Source: Chamaecyparis obtusa (lineage: Eukaryota > Streptophyta > Pinopsida > Cupressales > Cupressaceae). From it: a stretch of DNA of 64,000 nt. The number at the start of each line of letters is the position of its first letter. The stretch's first letter is position 1. The notes beneath the pieces are model-generated. The model was given only the letters and a program-made list of their open reading frames with translations. It was not told the DNA's origin and did no database searches. Location of the stretch: positions 2,373,501 to 2,437,500 of the forward strand of contig BSBK01000970.1 in NCBI GenBank assembly GCA_027943335.1, written 5' to 3'. Below are positions 50,300 to 61,884 of the stretch, piece after piece. Position numbers and translations under genes: made by a program.

Positions 50300-50630
50300 A
50301 TGGAGAGGATTTGCGTGGCGGTGCGGGTTCGACCTCCGATAAAAGAGGAACCAGTAAAAGGAAACTATTGGAGGGTGGAAGACAACCAAATTTCGCTTCA
50401 TAATGCTCTAGGGACTCCAATATCTGGTTATTCTTATGCATTCGGTAAGTATTATTATGTCTGGACGTGCAGATTTTTATTTTAACTTTTAAAATTCACC
50501 TAGAAACTGAAGAAAGATTGTGACATTCGATATTTGGCAGATCATGTTTTCGGATACGACTCAAAAAACAGAAGCATTTATGAGATTCACAGTAAGGACC
50601 TCATCGAGGCAGCCGTTCATGGCTTTAATG
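50300..50630 (+). CDS. KIN7N: KIN-7N-like kinesin, exons 1 and 2 (partial gene)
   Basis: Exon 1 (50300-50444) encodes MERICVAVRVRPP, the first strand of a kinesin motor domain, then YWRVEDNQISLHN and GTPISGYSYAF. A GTAAGT donor and TTTGGCAG acceptor bound a 96-bp intron (50445-50540). Exon 2 (50541-50630) continues in phase: DHVFGYDSKNRSIYEIHSKD, LIEAAVHGFNG, then GTAAGA. This matches the start of plant KIN-7N/CENP-E-type motors, which move on microtubules with ATP. The next exon should carry the ATP-binding P-loop (GQTSSGKT), but it is not found in the remaining 13 kb of the window. So either intron 2 is very long or this is a broken copy. Coding sequence shown is intact, with consensus splice sites and no stop. 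The start is chosen from the family N-terminus and the upstream in-frame stop. The subfamily is assigned from about 78 residues only. Confidence 0.8.
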
Positions 50631-52559
50631 GTAAGATCTTCAACATTTTTAATGCTTAAAGGTAACACACACATTTATAAGCTGATTTTGGATCGAACAT
50701 TGGCTTTTGAGATGTTTATACTTCACTGTCTCCGAAAAATTCGAGAGGCACTAGCTTTGTTCCCTTTGAACGTGCCATACATTTTTAAGAACCTTATATT
50801 ATGCATGGAAAATTAGGGATCAATTCGCACTGGTGTCAAAAGTATACTGTCAAGGACTGCTGTAAGTCTTTTAGGGTGCGTTTGGAGTGCTGCATTTTGG
50901 CTGAGAGTTCTGGATACAACTGCATGAGCTATTTTAGGACTGTACTTTGTGCTCAATAAAGTACATTGATACAGTTGATTGCAGAAGTCTCTACTCAATA
51001 TGAGTTTCATGCTTCTACTGTTAAAACAAAATGCTTATCGAGAAAACTTTTATTTCATCGACATTTCAGGTCATTCTCAGCGATTTTTTATTAGGATAGT
51101 GAGACAAAATATGTGATGAAGGATCAGAGAGCGTGATCATAAATGTTGATAAAATTTAGATCTAAGCAGTTTTCCCCATAAGCTCTTTAAATCTATCTAT
51201 TAGTTGTTGAAATTTCATGTTCACTAGGAGAGTGCTTGTTTGCTTTTGAGGTTGCTTTTGATTTCCTAAGGGTAGGTATTTCTGAACACCATCTCGTGCT
51301 TATCTGGTTTCCAATCAAAATCTTTCAAGATGCACACCAAATACAAGGCTATTGAGCTGGATGGTTATTTTAATCGAATTACTGCATCTACAACTTACGA
51401 CATCCATGCTGTCGGAAATGAAATTTGTGAATACAATAAATGAGGTCTTCTGTGAAAATAGTTTATGCCAACAATTTTTTTTGACCTGATGCAACAATAC
51501 GATTATGATTAGAAGAAGAAGAAAATAAAGTTGAAAATCAAGCATCTCTTTAATTTGCATCGGGTGAGTCTCATGGTGTAAATTTTAACTGAATTTCTAT
51601 GCAAGTGTTTAATTTGATACTCGGCTGTGAAAAGGCTTTTAAGGAAAGGATATATAAAGATGGCTAAAGATAGGTGATTCAGAATCTAGATAACTGGGGG
51701 ATCATGCCTAATCACAGGAAGATTTGCCTCCACACTGCAAAGAGTACAAGTCAAGTATCCTTAATTCTGTAATCAGCAAGAGGGTTCAGTTTCCTTAAAT
51801 TCAATTAGACATTATTTGCTCTTTTGTATTTTTCGTGTATTAATATTGCTTCTATGCAATTGAATTTGAAAGTAGATAAACGCGAAATGATATGGGGAAA
51901 TTGTCAACTCTTGTTTATTCTCATCTATCATATAATATTTGTGAAGAGAAGCCTTCTCTCGGAGTTAAGCATACGAAACAACTCAAATAATGCCTTTTAA
52001 AGTAAAGAATGTGTAAAACTCGGTTTGGAACCTTATTTAGAAGAGCATTTGCACTACTCTGTTGATTGTTCTAGGTTGTAGAGAAAAGCATCTCGGTCAG
52101 TTCTACTAGACTTGTGCTTTTGTTGGTGGCATTTTGTGTATGAACATTACTTCTATTTAGATGAACGTATAAGTGGATAAATAGAGAAATGGTGAAAATG
52201 AGATCCTAGCCTAGGATTGCACACTAAGATCTTAAATTTTCATGACATTTCATCAGGAACATAAACCATGTTCAGGTACAGTCCTAATAGGAGATCAGAA
52301 CACTAGGAGGTTTATGATTCCCTTGTTGCAACGGAATTGAGATTGTGAAGTGTGTGAATGAACTAGGTTAAATGATAGCAAAATGGTAATTTTAGTAACA
52401 ACACAGTATGTCAGACCTGGAAATGAGACACAAAGAGGCACCTGTAGCTGAAACCTAGAGGTGAAAGTGTTGGACAAGGTTGGAGGGCGGCTTAGTCTTG
52501 AGGGTGCCCAAATTGATAGAAAGGTTACAAAATGCAATTAGAATGTCCTGTAACCCTAT
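50631..52559 (+). other. Intron 2 of the kinesin gene, first part
   Basis: T-rich non-coding sequence beginning with donor GTAAGA. No kinesin exon, no clear repeat pair and no other gene seen. Confidence 0.5.
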
Positions 52560-53000
52560 TGTAATGTCCCTTGCCAGGCTTAGGCTAGCATAACCGATAT
52601 TTAATATAGTTAAGGCTTGAACTGAATTGATCAAGACAAATTAATCCAAACTAAGCTATTACATAATCAAAATAAGGAAAGTTACACATTCACCAACCAT
52701 ATTAAGAAATCTTGTTATTTATGATCCTTAATGTCCATACTACCCTTATCACCATTTCAGTCCGAGAAGAAGAAGATCAGGAGGTAACCAAGTTGCTTAG
52801 ATACCAATCACGATAGGTTCCCTCAAAGTTTACAGATCCAAGCCCTTATCCTATCTTGGGACTATGCCTGCAAGGCGCTCAGGGTCGTTGATCCCTACCC
52901 TATCTTGAGAGTCATTCTATTGGCTGGATTTAGACAGGCCTCTCGTTGGAAACACTTCAGTCCCTTCCTCTTTAAATACTAAATAGTAACGAATCTGAAC
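52560..53000 (+). repeat. LTR-like start TGTAATGTCCC
   Basis: Begins TGTAATGTCCCTTGCCAGG, sharing the first 11 bases with the LTR starts of the two Gypsy elements at 55716 and 58945 (minus strand). A TATA-like TTTAAATA lies near 52972. No second copy or primer site in this orientation was found; the right edge is arbitrary. Confidence 0.3.
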
Positions 53001-53021
53001 ATGGGGCATATATGATTATGA

Positions 53022-53072
<51 letters not shown>

Positions 53073-53303
53073 ATGCAAATATTAGATCTTTTAGAGATAG
53101 ATGTATACATTATATATAGATGATTCTGATTTCATCCTTATTAACATATAACATATATATATATATATAATAGACTATATAAGATTCTTTATCCATACAT
53201 ACATACATGCATACATACATATATATCTTATGTATTATGTATATGTATATTCACTTATGCTATATAACATACATACATGTATAATTATGATTGCATTATT
53301 AAC

Positions 53304-53334
<31 letters not shown>

Positions 53335-53386
53335 TGTATATATATATATATATGTATATATATATGACCTCTTCTTATTAATGAAT

Positions 53387-53437
<51 letters not shown>
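53022..53437. repeat. Cluster of simple repeats: (CT)n, (TA)n, (ATGT)n, (AC)n
   Basis: (CT)n 53022-53039, (TA)n 53039-53068, (ATGT)n about 53304-53339 and (AC)n 53388-53422. The phrase ACCTCTTCTTATTAATGAATGCAC flanks the (AC)n on both sides (about 53367 and 53438), showing a local tandem duplication. Confidence 0.93.
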
Positions 53438-53462
53438 ACCTCTTCTTATTAATGAATGCACA

Positions 53463-54539
53463 TATAAAATATATGTCTGATTATTATTATTGCATATATA
53501 TATTTATTATATCTATATTACTTTATTTATTTATACAACCATATAATGACCCTTTATCCTTAATAGCATATATACTTAATAGTATATATATGTGACCACA
53601 TATATGTTGGCCATTTATTCCTAATAGAATTGAGATATAATATCTTGTAGATGTAGATTATTATTGATTCATAGATAAGTTACAGCATGCTAATTTGCTG
53701 TCACATGATGTTTGCGAGCAATAAATATAATTTATTTCCTTTCTGTTCTCTTCCTTCTGAAGAGTGTCACATATATTCTTTTAATATTCTCTTATTCTTC
53801 CCTTAATCTCCCTTCCATGATAGGGATAGGCTCTCTTCTTATATTTTGTTCGTTTGATGTGATGCCTCTAACGGATGTTACCTTGTCTCTCTCTATAACA
53901 ACCTTTATTTCTTATTCGCACCCTTCAATCACACTAATCAGTTAATTGTAATCTCTATTACTGATGTCTTAATTATTTAATATGTTAGCAACCGCTGCTT
54001 AATCTTCCAATCACGTCTGACAATAGCATATTCGCTTTAGGATTCAATAATATCGATCATCCTTAAACGCCGTCTTAATATCAATTGGTATTTGCCGATC
54101 ATACCTATTAACGAATGACTATCTTCATTGGATATGTGCAATAGAGTTAAGGTTGACACTTGAGATTAGAATTCAAATTGTGAAGGTTGACACTTGCATT
54201 GGCTACAATATTGAGGAATTTTGGTAGGATAGGGTTGCTGGGTGCCCTAGTCCCACCAAAAGAAACTCTTTTCAAAGGGAATCAAGAGTGTTGGGGCTTG
54301 TAATGTTAAATGAAGTCCTAATTTGAGTATATGATGATAGTTGAATTGTTGGATTGTAATGAGCCTGCTTGGCTCCTTGCTAAGAAAATAGCTTTTCTTC
54401 CTGAATTCTTTGCAAATGTGATTTTTTTTTGACAATGTTTGAATTTTCTAGTATCTTTTCTGAAATAAAATAATAACATATAGCAATTTGATACTATCAC
54501 CCCAAGCTCAACGATTTAATTTATAATTCAAAAGTCATT
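53463..54539. other. Non-coding stretch
   Basis: AT-rich, no supported gene. It may include the remainder of the LTR-like sequence that starts at 52560. Confidence 0.4.
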
Positions 54540-55716
54540 GCAAATATATATATATAAAAAAAACATCACAATATTTAATGCCGGGCACTTGGCACCTGGC
54601 AAGTAGGTACGACCACTCTAATGATGATGCCACCAATATATATAGTTGACGCAGCCTCCAGTTATTAATCGCTACCCTCAAGAAGTGAAACACAGCCCTC
54701 TGTAATGAATACGCAGTTTCTGTGGGAGCTAACACAACCTCTCCTATATAATTCACAGCCAGTCTGGAAGATATAACAGCGTTCCAGTATCAATATGAAA
54801 CTCTGAAGAAAATCATTCCACCATAATAATGTCTTTGTAAGAGCAGCAATTAAATAATTCTCCTCAAATTTGGTATACAACAACACCAAATTTGCATCCA
54901 CAGAATCAGAATTGAATGTCCAGTATCCAATAGCAAAATTCACCACCAACAAATGATGATTCAAATTGCAGCAGAGAGGAATCAGTCCTCAAACCCTTGA
55001 AGAGTTTCTCCACACCAAAAACTTCATAAAAAATGCACAAGTCTAGAAATCTCATAAGGCTGTATATATAATATTTTCCCATAGCTTCTCAATGACACTT
55101 TTTACTTAAAAGCCACTTCCTTTATGTTTGCACATTTGAAATATAATAAACTATCATATTTCCCTTCACTTTAATGCTGAAAATGACCCTTTCATTAAAA
55201 TAATGCTATTTTGACACATAGGGTCCTTGTTTTATGAGCTAAAGATTTAAAACTTCTGAATCCGGTTCCAACGAGCTATAACACTAAGATGCCCAAAATA
55301 GATTCCCAATAAAAATGGCAACCTTAGCCAATTTAATTAAATAATAATCATAATTCACCGATCTTGCGAAAACGACTGAGGAAGCATTAAAAACAAAATT
55401 TGACAGCACAAGAGTGATCCTGATGATGAAAAATGATGAATGAACCTGACGGAATGACTTTCTAAAAATAGACGCTCCCTCCAAGAATCTTGGAGCCCAA
55501 ACCGGAAGTCGAAAATAAAAATTGAGAGCATCATTTAATTCTTCTAATTCATTTGAGCTCATCGGAACCAACTGTTGACTTACTATAAATAGTAAGTCCC
55601 TCAAAACAGGCCAAAACCCACATTAGGGTCCTCTAATCACCGGAATTAGCCTACAAGGACCCAATGATAGGTTAAATCCACAAGCTCCAATGCTCGCTCA
55701 AAATGGGGACATTACA
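54540..55716 (-). repeat. Element B 3' LTR (left edge uncertain)
   Basis: The right edge is firm: plus-strand GGGGACATTACA followed by a pyrimidine tract. The left edge is not seen. Confidence 0.45.
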
Positions 55717-55730
55717 GTCCTCCCTCCCTG
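55717..55730 (-). promoter_or_regulatory. Element B polypurine tract
   Basis: In element sense CAGGGAGGGAGGAC directly before the LTR start TGTAATG; the chromovirus has CCAGGAAGGGACGAC at the same place. Confidence 0.75.
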
Positions 55731-55753
55731 AAATTGCTTGTCCCCAAGCAATC

Positions 55754-57415
55754 TTAGAAAGCAAAACACAGAAGTCCACCTGGATCCCAAAGATAGAATG
55801 GAGTAATGTCCCTATCATCACCACACTCCAACAAAAATAATTCCAACATCAGTAGTACCAATTGCAATGTTTGAGAAATTGAACTCAACAGTCGAACTGA
55901 TGATAATGAGATAGGAACATCACATGGGAGTAACTCAACCGTGAGTAACTTACATGGAAGCAACTCAACCAACAAATTGGACTTGCCCCCAGTTTGTGTG
56001 CCAACTAAACAATCATACCAGTCATCAAAGGGATGCACTGATGGACTCTGTAATTGGTAGATATCCTGAACACGAGGATCAAAAGTAAATCTGTATGCAC
56101 TCCTCACTGTGTACACCTTTGTAAACTGCTCAACAAAATCTGATTGGCACCCTGTAAAATCTGTATGATCATCCGGTGTACTGAAAGAATCCCAATCATC
56201 ATCATCATCCTCACTCACCACCTGAAAGGGATCATCGTTGAACTCAAACAATGGATTGTTGTAAGACATAGTGACATTCATATCAAATAAAGGATTGTTC
56301 ACAAAGTGAGCCTTGTCACTGTGTTGATCCGTACTATAACATGACATTGTCTCTACATCACTCACCTCATATTCAACAATGTGTGTGCTATCATCAGTGC
56401 ACACATCAATAACCGAGGTACTACTACTAAGCACCTCAACAAATGACTCATCTGAATCAGTAAAAGCTGTTACTACATCAGTCTCCTCACATGCACCCAC
56501 TACCAAAGCAACTGTAAGTCCTTGCAAGTCGTGATCTTGGGACCTATCATCAACCAATGAGTCCTCTGAACCATTTGTAAAGTCTGATATGAAAAATCAG
56601 ACTCACTACAACATGAATCGTCCTCATAGATAACATCAGTACTGTCCACATCACCATTGCCAATCTCATCAACCTGTAAGACCTCGGATATCTCATGCTG
56701 TTGCTGCCAACGTGACTCATTGTTGTCATAGAAATAAGAATTAGAAGAACTCGCATTTTCCATGCAATCCTGAAAACTAACACTCTCATTATGCGAGTCA
56801 AAACCCATAGTGATATCCACAACATCCTATACACTTGCCCTGTCATCAACGACATCAATAAGCTCAAACATAGGATTGCTGTCATAAAAATCAGAACCTG
56901 TATCGTTAGTAATTTCATTGCTACCAGTTGATGTAGGGCTGCCATCAATGGTGGCTATCATGTCATCAGCATTCCCATGATCACGAGTTCTTGTCACATG
57001 GAAATGATGAGACTCAATGCAGCTGTCTTCAAGCAAGTCTGTCATAACCACATGCTCTTGGGAAGAGCCTCTAGCATCACGCATATAGGTACTAGTAATT
57101 GCCTCATTAAGCAAAGGCTACACCACTTGATGGTTGCTGGCTGCGGAAGCTACACCTGTACAATCCTCCTGGTTCTCTTCCTGTTTTCTCTATGAGGAAG
57201 ACATTTTAAAAATGGAAACCATATGCCTTGCTACGTTGTCTATGGTTGACGGATTTGAATGCAAAGCATTCATCCTTTCTTGATTTTGTCTAAGCTTTTC
57301 CATACTTTCCATCAAGGCATTTATTTGCTTCCTGAGATTAACCATGCTATTCAACTGCTTTCCTTGTTTACTACCCTCTAGTGGGGGTGAAGCTGTACCC
57401 CTGCGGACATTGAAA
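55754..57415 (-). pseudogene. Acidic NPxF-repeat ORF of element B, family unknown
   Basis: About 550 codons on the minus strand. The 5' part (about 57410-57195) has a short coiled coil: MVNLRKQINALMESMEKL and QNQERMNALHSN. The rest is rich in D, S, E and T. It holds a repeated short motif, NPMFELIDVVDD (near 56865), NNPLFDMNV (near 56285) and NNPLFEFNDDPF (near 56250), followed by SEDDDDDWDSF. Frame is kept from 57410 to about 56580, with TAG stops near 57193, 57120 and 56827, each where CAG may have stood; one frameshift near 56580 leads into the 55754-56557 frame, which then stays open for 267 residues. No gag, zinc-knuckle, protease, RT or integrase motif is present. It may be a diverged gag or an extra protein. 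I do not know its role. Confidence 0.6.
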
Positions 57416-58945
57416 TGTTCCGAACCAATTTCTAATATGTATTTCTAAATATTCAGTTCATTGTAGCCATCTAATTCCAAATTGTACAGTACTTAGCTGT
57501 TTAAACCTTATGTGCTAGTGGTGTTCACACGACTGAAGATATTGTTTGCATCTAGGATCCATTAATTTTTTGGTTACCAAAGTTCTAAAAGTCTGGACTT
57601 GTCGGGAATTGTATTTGTCCTCTACTGTTACACAAATTGTATTCCCCAAAACATGCAGTAAAATCAAACCAAGGACACAGTTCGACTAAATGCAAGAAGC
57701 ATGATTCTTATTTGAAAACTAAACACACATTACATTGCCAAATAAAGGAAGAAACCACCAACCCAAACTCTAGGTTGGGCAGAATGAATGTGTTGCACAG
57801 ATGATTGGTGCTTGTTCCAAATACCATCCAGTGGAGAGCTGCCAGCGGTTACTCGTTCCAACAACCCGCCAGAAACTCGAACTGACTAAGTCCGACCTGT
57901 GAGGAATCTCCAACTCGTATCAATGCTGTTGTAGCAGCTCCAGTGCCAGGCGGTTATGCCGGTCTTACTAAGGCCGTGAGCTCCAAAAGCGCGGGTGGCC
58001 AGTCGCGTGAGCTCGAGTGGGGACTGGTGTGCTTACAAAACACTTGCGTCTGAACGAAAACCACGCCAATGCATCCGAGTTTCCCTGTCTAGCACACTAC
58101 TTGTGCCAGTTGAAATGCACAGAGTTATCTAGCTCGGCTGGGCACAGTTTGTGACTTGAAGACGGTCAGGAGAAGTGTCGAGAGGGCGTGTGCATACTAG
58201 CTACTGTACTGAGATTTACTGGTGTTACGCTCTGCCAATGAATTCCCTTACTGAGCTTCCTGTATGATATTTCAGACCCTCTTTGAACCCAAATAATGCA
58301 GATTGCAGGTACCTGAATAGCTGAGACTGTGAATGACGTCACTGATATCCTTTAGTCGCCTTGTTAGTGAAGATCATTACTAAATGTAGCTGAATAAATA
58401 CCAGAATATGGAGTTTGAGAAATATCCACTAAATATCAAGATTGTCTTTGAATCCCAACGTAGATTCTGAAATAAATCTACCTCAAATAGAAAGTCAGGT
58501 TTGCGTCCAACTTCCTTCGGATTTCCTAGAGGGTTTGCGTCCTCGGAAATAGCCAGTCACAAAAGCAACCGAAAAACTTTCTTTGTTTTTATTTATCTCA
58601 TGGTGCTTTTTCCAAGATGTACTTTTCCTTTTTTATAACCTTGAAGTGAGTGCAAGTACAATGAACTAAGCCATGTGGGATAAAAGCTCACTTAAGTCAC
58701 TTTTATAACTTAAAGTAACTTTATAAAATAAAGTGACTTTATAATAAGACATAAAGTGACTTTATAACACACTTTATTAAATAAAGTGATTCTGACTATA
58801 GAAATTGAGCCCCGAATATAAATATTCGCCCGCTCAAACTTGTGACTGGTTGGCATTCTTCGAAATGTGGCCATTAGTCCATCCGGATGGATAGATAGAC
58901 TAATCAGGCATCTAAATAGCCAATCGCCGAGAAGGGGACATTACA
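57416..58945 (-). repeat. Chromovirus 3' LTR
   Basis: 1530 bp, element-sense start TGTAATGTCCCC and end GGTTCGGAACA. Its first part matches 63773-64000 with few differences. The last codons of pol (to 58912) overlap the LTR by about 30 bp. Confidence 0.92.
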
Positions 58946-60315
58946 GTCGTCCCTTCCTGGGATTGCTTGGCCTCAAGCAATCTCAAAGCCGAATGCTGTA
59001 GGATCGACTCACCCTCCCAAGTGGCATCCTTGTAAGGTAAGTCCCTCCACCGAATTAGATACTCACGGACAGTGCTGTTCCGCAACTTCCTCTCCTTGAC
59101 CTCAATGACCTCTGTTGGAACTAAAGCCAACTTACCCTCCTCATCCAATGGGGGTAATCCATTTGAAACCACTATTTGTTGCCCGATTGCCTTCTTGAGG
59201 CAAGAAACGTAGAAAACATTGTGGATCCTACTGTCTGATGGAAGCTCTAACTCGTAGGCCACCTCGCCAACTCTCCTTGAGATGTGAAAGGGACCATAAA
59301 ATATGGGTCTGAGCTTCTCTGACCCACTTCGCTCCAGGGAGCTCTGTCTATAGGGCTGTAAGTGAAGGTAAACCATGTCTCCTATCTCAAAGCTTCGCTC
59401 TATCCTGTGCCGATCAGCATACAACTTCTGCTGATTCTGTGCCTTCTGGATGTTCTCTCTGAGAGATCTAAGTATATCCTGGTGATCCTGCAACCAATCT
59501 CTCGCAATCGGGGCCCTGCCGTCCTGTAGAGCCAAATCCGTAAAAGAAAGTGGTTTGCTGCCATATGGAGCTCGAAAAGGCGACATGCCAATCGTCATGT
59601 GGTACGTGGAGTTGTAGCAGAACTCCTCCAAGTACAACCATCGGACCCATGCTCTCTGCTGCCCCGCTACATAATTCCTGAGATAGCCTTCCACCCATTT
59701 GTTTACAATCTCTGTCTGACCATCTATCTACGGGTGGTAACTGGTACTAGAAGTCAACTCAATGCCGGCCAACCTGAACAACTCCTGCCAAAAAGTTCTA
59801 AGGAACTTGTTGTCCCTATCGCTCACAATGGTCTTAGGGAGACCATGCAATCTAAATACCTTGCAAAAAAATAACTTAGCCACCTGTGAAGCTGACCAAT
59901 CCGTAGCGATAGCAAAGAAGTGAGCGAACTTGGTGAGTCTGTCGACCACTACATAAATGCTATCCCTACCTTGCACTCTCGGCAAACCCGTGATGAAATC
60001 CATCGATATGCCCTCCCACTTCTGAGTTGGGACGGTGAGGGGCTGCAATAATCCTGCTAGATGCTCGTGCTCTGACTTGTTTTGCTGACAAGTCTGGCAC
60101 TCTCTGACATGCTGGAGTACGTCATCCTTGAGGCCCTTCTAGGAGAACCTCTCTCTGACCTGCTTGTAAGTCTTGAAGAATCTCAGATGTCTAGCTGTGG
60201 GCGCATCATGAACAACCCTCAATATCTTAGCCTTAAGCTGAGAACCCAACACTAGGTAGATCCTGTCCTTATAAAGGATGATGTCATCAACCACTCTGTA
60301 CCTGCTATCTGGAAA
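58912..60315 (-). pseudogene. Chromovirus integrase with C-terminal chromodomain
   Basis: One frame with stops. Zinc-binding part: RHLRFFKTYKQVRERF, a TAG near 60140 (normally W), then HVRECQTCQQNK near 60090. Core: MDFITGLP near 60000 (D), IVSDRDNKF near 59815 (D), then TAG 59728-59730 (normally Q in YHPQTDGQTE) and DGQTEIVNKW with the catalytic E. The 58912-59694 part (260 residues) has YNSTYHMTIGMSPF, a GPF/Y module (FYGPFHISRRVGEVAYELELP, residues about 132-152) and a chromodomain at about 196-235 (TEVIEVKERKL, YLIRWRDLPYKDATWE). The chromodomain in such elements guides insertion to marked chromatin. Integrase catalytic residues are kept. The frame ends in the LTR. Confidence 0.93.
58946..58961 (-). 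promoter_or_regulatory. Chromovirus polypurine tract
   Basis: In element sense CCCAGGAAGGGACGAC directly before TGTAATG; it lies inside the end of the pol frame. Confidence 0.8.
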
Positions 60316-61884
60316 CTATCCGTCCAATATCTGACAGGCTTGAGTATTCTTAGAATACTCAACCAGCAAAAGGGATTTCCAGTCAGCGGATATCTTTGAC
60401 AGAACACAACAAACTGCCTTTGAAGGTCTCCTAGAGAGTGCGTTAGCCACCACATTGTTCTTCTCCTTGACATAGTCGATGTCAAAATCATAGGCTTGAA
60501 TCTTATTGACCCATTTTTGCCGTCTCTCATTCAGCTCCTTCTGCTCCAGGAAGTAGCGCAAACTGTTGTGATATGTTTTGACTGTGAACTTGCCACGCAC
60601 TAAATACTGTCTAAATTTAGCCAAGGCGTGCATGATGGCAAGCATCTCCTTGTCATAGGTGGAATGAAGTCTCTCATTATCCTTGAGCTTCCTGCTCTCG
60701 AAAGCTATGGGGTGCCTGTCCTGCATTAATATCGTGCCAATTCCATTCCCCGAGGCATCACACTCCAAGACAAAGGAGTGAGAGAAATCCGGTAGAGCCA
60801 AAACCGTACAAGTGCTCATAACGGTCTTGAGCTTGTCGAAGACAGCCTTAGCCTCATCTGTCCATCTGAAGGCTCCCTTCCGAGTAAGATCAGTGAGAGG
60901 AGCTGCTGTCTGAAAGAATCCCTTAACAAACCTCTTGTAGCATGAACAAAGCCCAAGGAATCCTCTCAAATTTGATACATTACGCGGAGGTGGCCAATTC
61001 TGAATTGCCTGAATCTTCTCCTGGTGCACCATAACCCCGTCTGCTCCAATCACATGTCCCAGGTAGAGAATCTCCGTTAGTTCGAACTCACACTTGGATC
61101 CTTTCGTGAATAGAGACTGGCTCTCCATGATGCTAAGAATCTCATCCAAGTACTGCAAGTGCTCTGCCCATGTCCTGCTGTAGACTAGGATGCCATCAAA
61201 GAATACTAGAACACTCTTGCGCAACTATACTTCAAAAATGTGATTCATGCAAGATTGAAAAGTGGCAAGTTCGTTAGTGAGCCCAAAAGGCATCACTAGG
61301 AACTCGTAGTGTCTGTAGTGGCATCTGAAAGTTGTCTTGTGGACATCCTTATCTCGGACACATATCTGATGATACCCAGATCGAAGATCAATCTTTGAGA
61401 AATAAACTGCCCCATGTCGCTCATTTAGAAGCTCATCAATCCTGGGGATGGGGTACCTGTTCTTGATAGTCCTCTTATTCAATGCATGGTAATCAATACA
61501 CATGCGAAAAGTACCATCCTTTTTCCTCACCAAAACTACAGAAGAAGCAAAAGGGCTGGAACTAGGTCTGATGTGCCCCATGTCTAATAGCTCCTTAATT
61601 GCTTTTTCAATTTCCTCCTTGTAATGCCTAGGATGACGATAAGGGTTGGTGATTACGGGTTTGGCCTCCTCCTCCAACTCTATGATATGCTCGAAGCCCT
61701 TGTCAGGAGGTAGACCTGGAGGGATGTCCTCAAAAACCCACTTGTGCCTATCAAGCACACCCTGTATGTCAGCGTGAATTTGCTGCCATGAATCCGGAGA
61801 AGGATTGGAGGATATAAAGCACTGGGCTGCCCACTCCATGCTATTGTGTTTGAAGATGGCCTTCATCCTCTGAGCTAAAACCAC
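60316..61884 (-). pseudogene. Chromovirus reverse transcriptase and RNase H
   Basis: [54 protein letters not shown] (motif A D kept), then TAG 61225-61227 (normally Q, CAG) and LVFFDGILVYS at 61206-61174. The catalytic box is normally FFDD; the second aspartate is glycine here (codon 61192-61194). RNase H: ECDASGNGIG (D kept), DKEMLAIMHAL (E kept), then TYHNSLRYF where relatives have TDHNSL, and ANALSRR where relatives have ADALSRR, so two catalytic aspartates are Tyr and Asn. The frame ends at a TAG near 60316. The enzyme would copy element RNA, but this copy could not. Confidence 0.92.

Larger units (their letters stand above)
54540..57415 (-). mobile_element. Element B: non-autonomous Gypsy-like element, interrupted by the chromovirus
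   Basis: A minus-strand LTR ends at 55716 (element-sense start TGTAATGTCCCC) with a purine tract beside it. The 45 bases inside the LTR closely parallel the matching region of the chromovirus at 58946 (CAAGCAAT, GGGAGGG). The inside encodes an acidic ORF, not pol. At 57416 the chromovirus begins, so the 5' part of element B would lie beyond the window. The left edge of its LTR is not determined; 54540 is a guess. Confidence 0.55.

Noticed and set aside
50209..50441. Other-frame ORFs overlapping the first kinesin exon on both strands
   Set aside because: The kinesin frame has family motifs and matching splice sites; the others have none.
53235..53420. Cysteine-valine repeat ORF on the minus strand
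   Set aside because: It reads through the (AC)n and (ATGT)n microsatellites.
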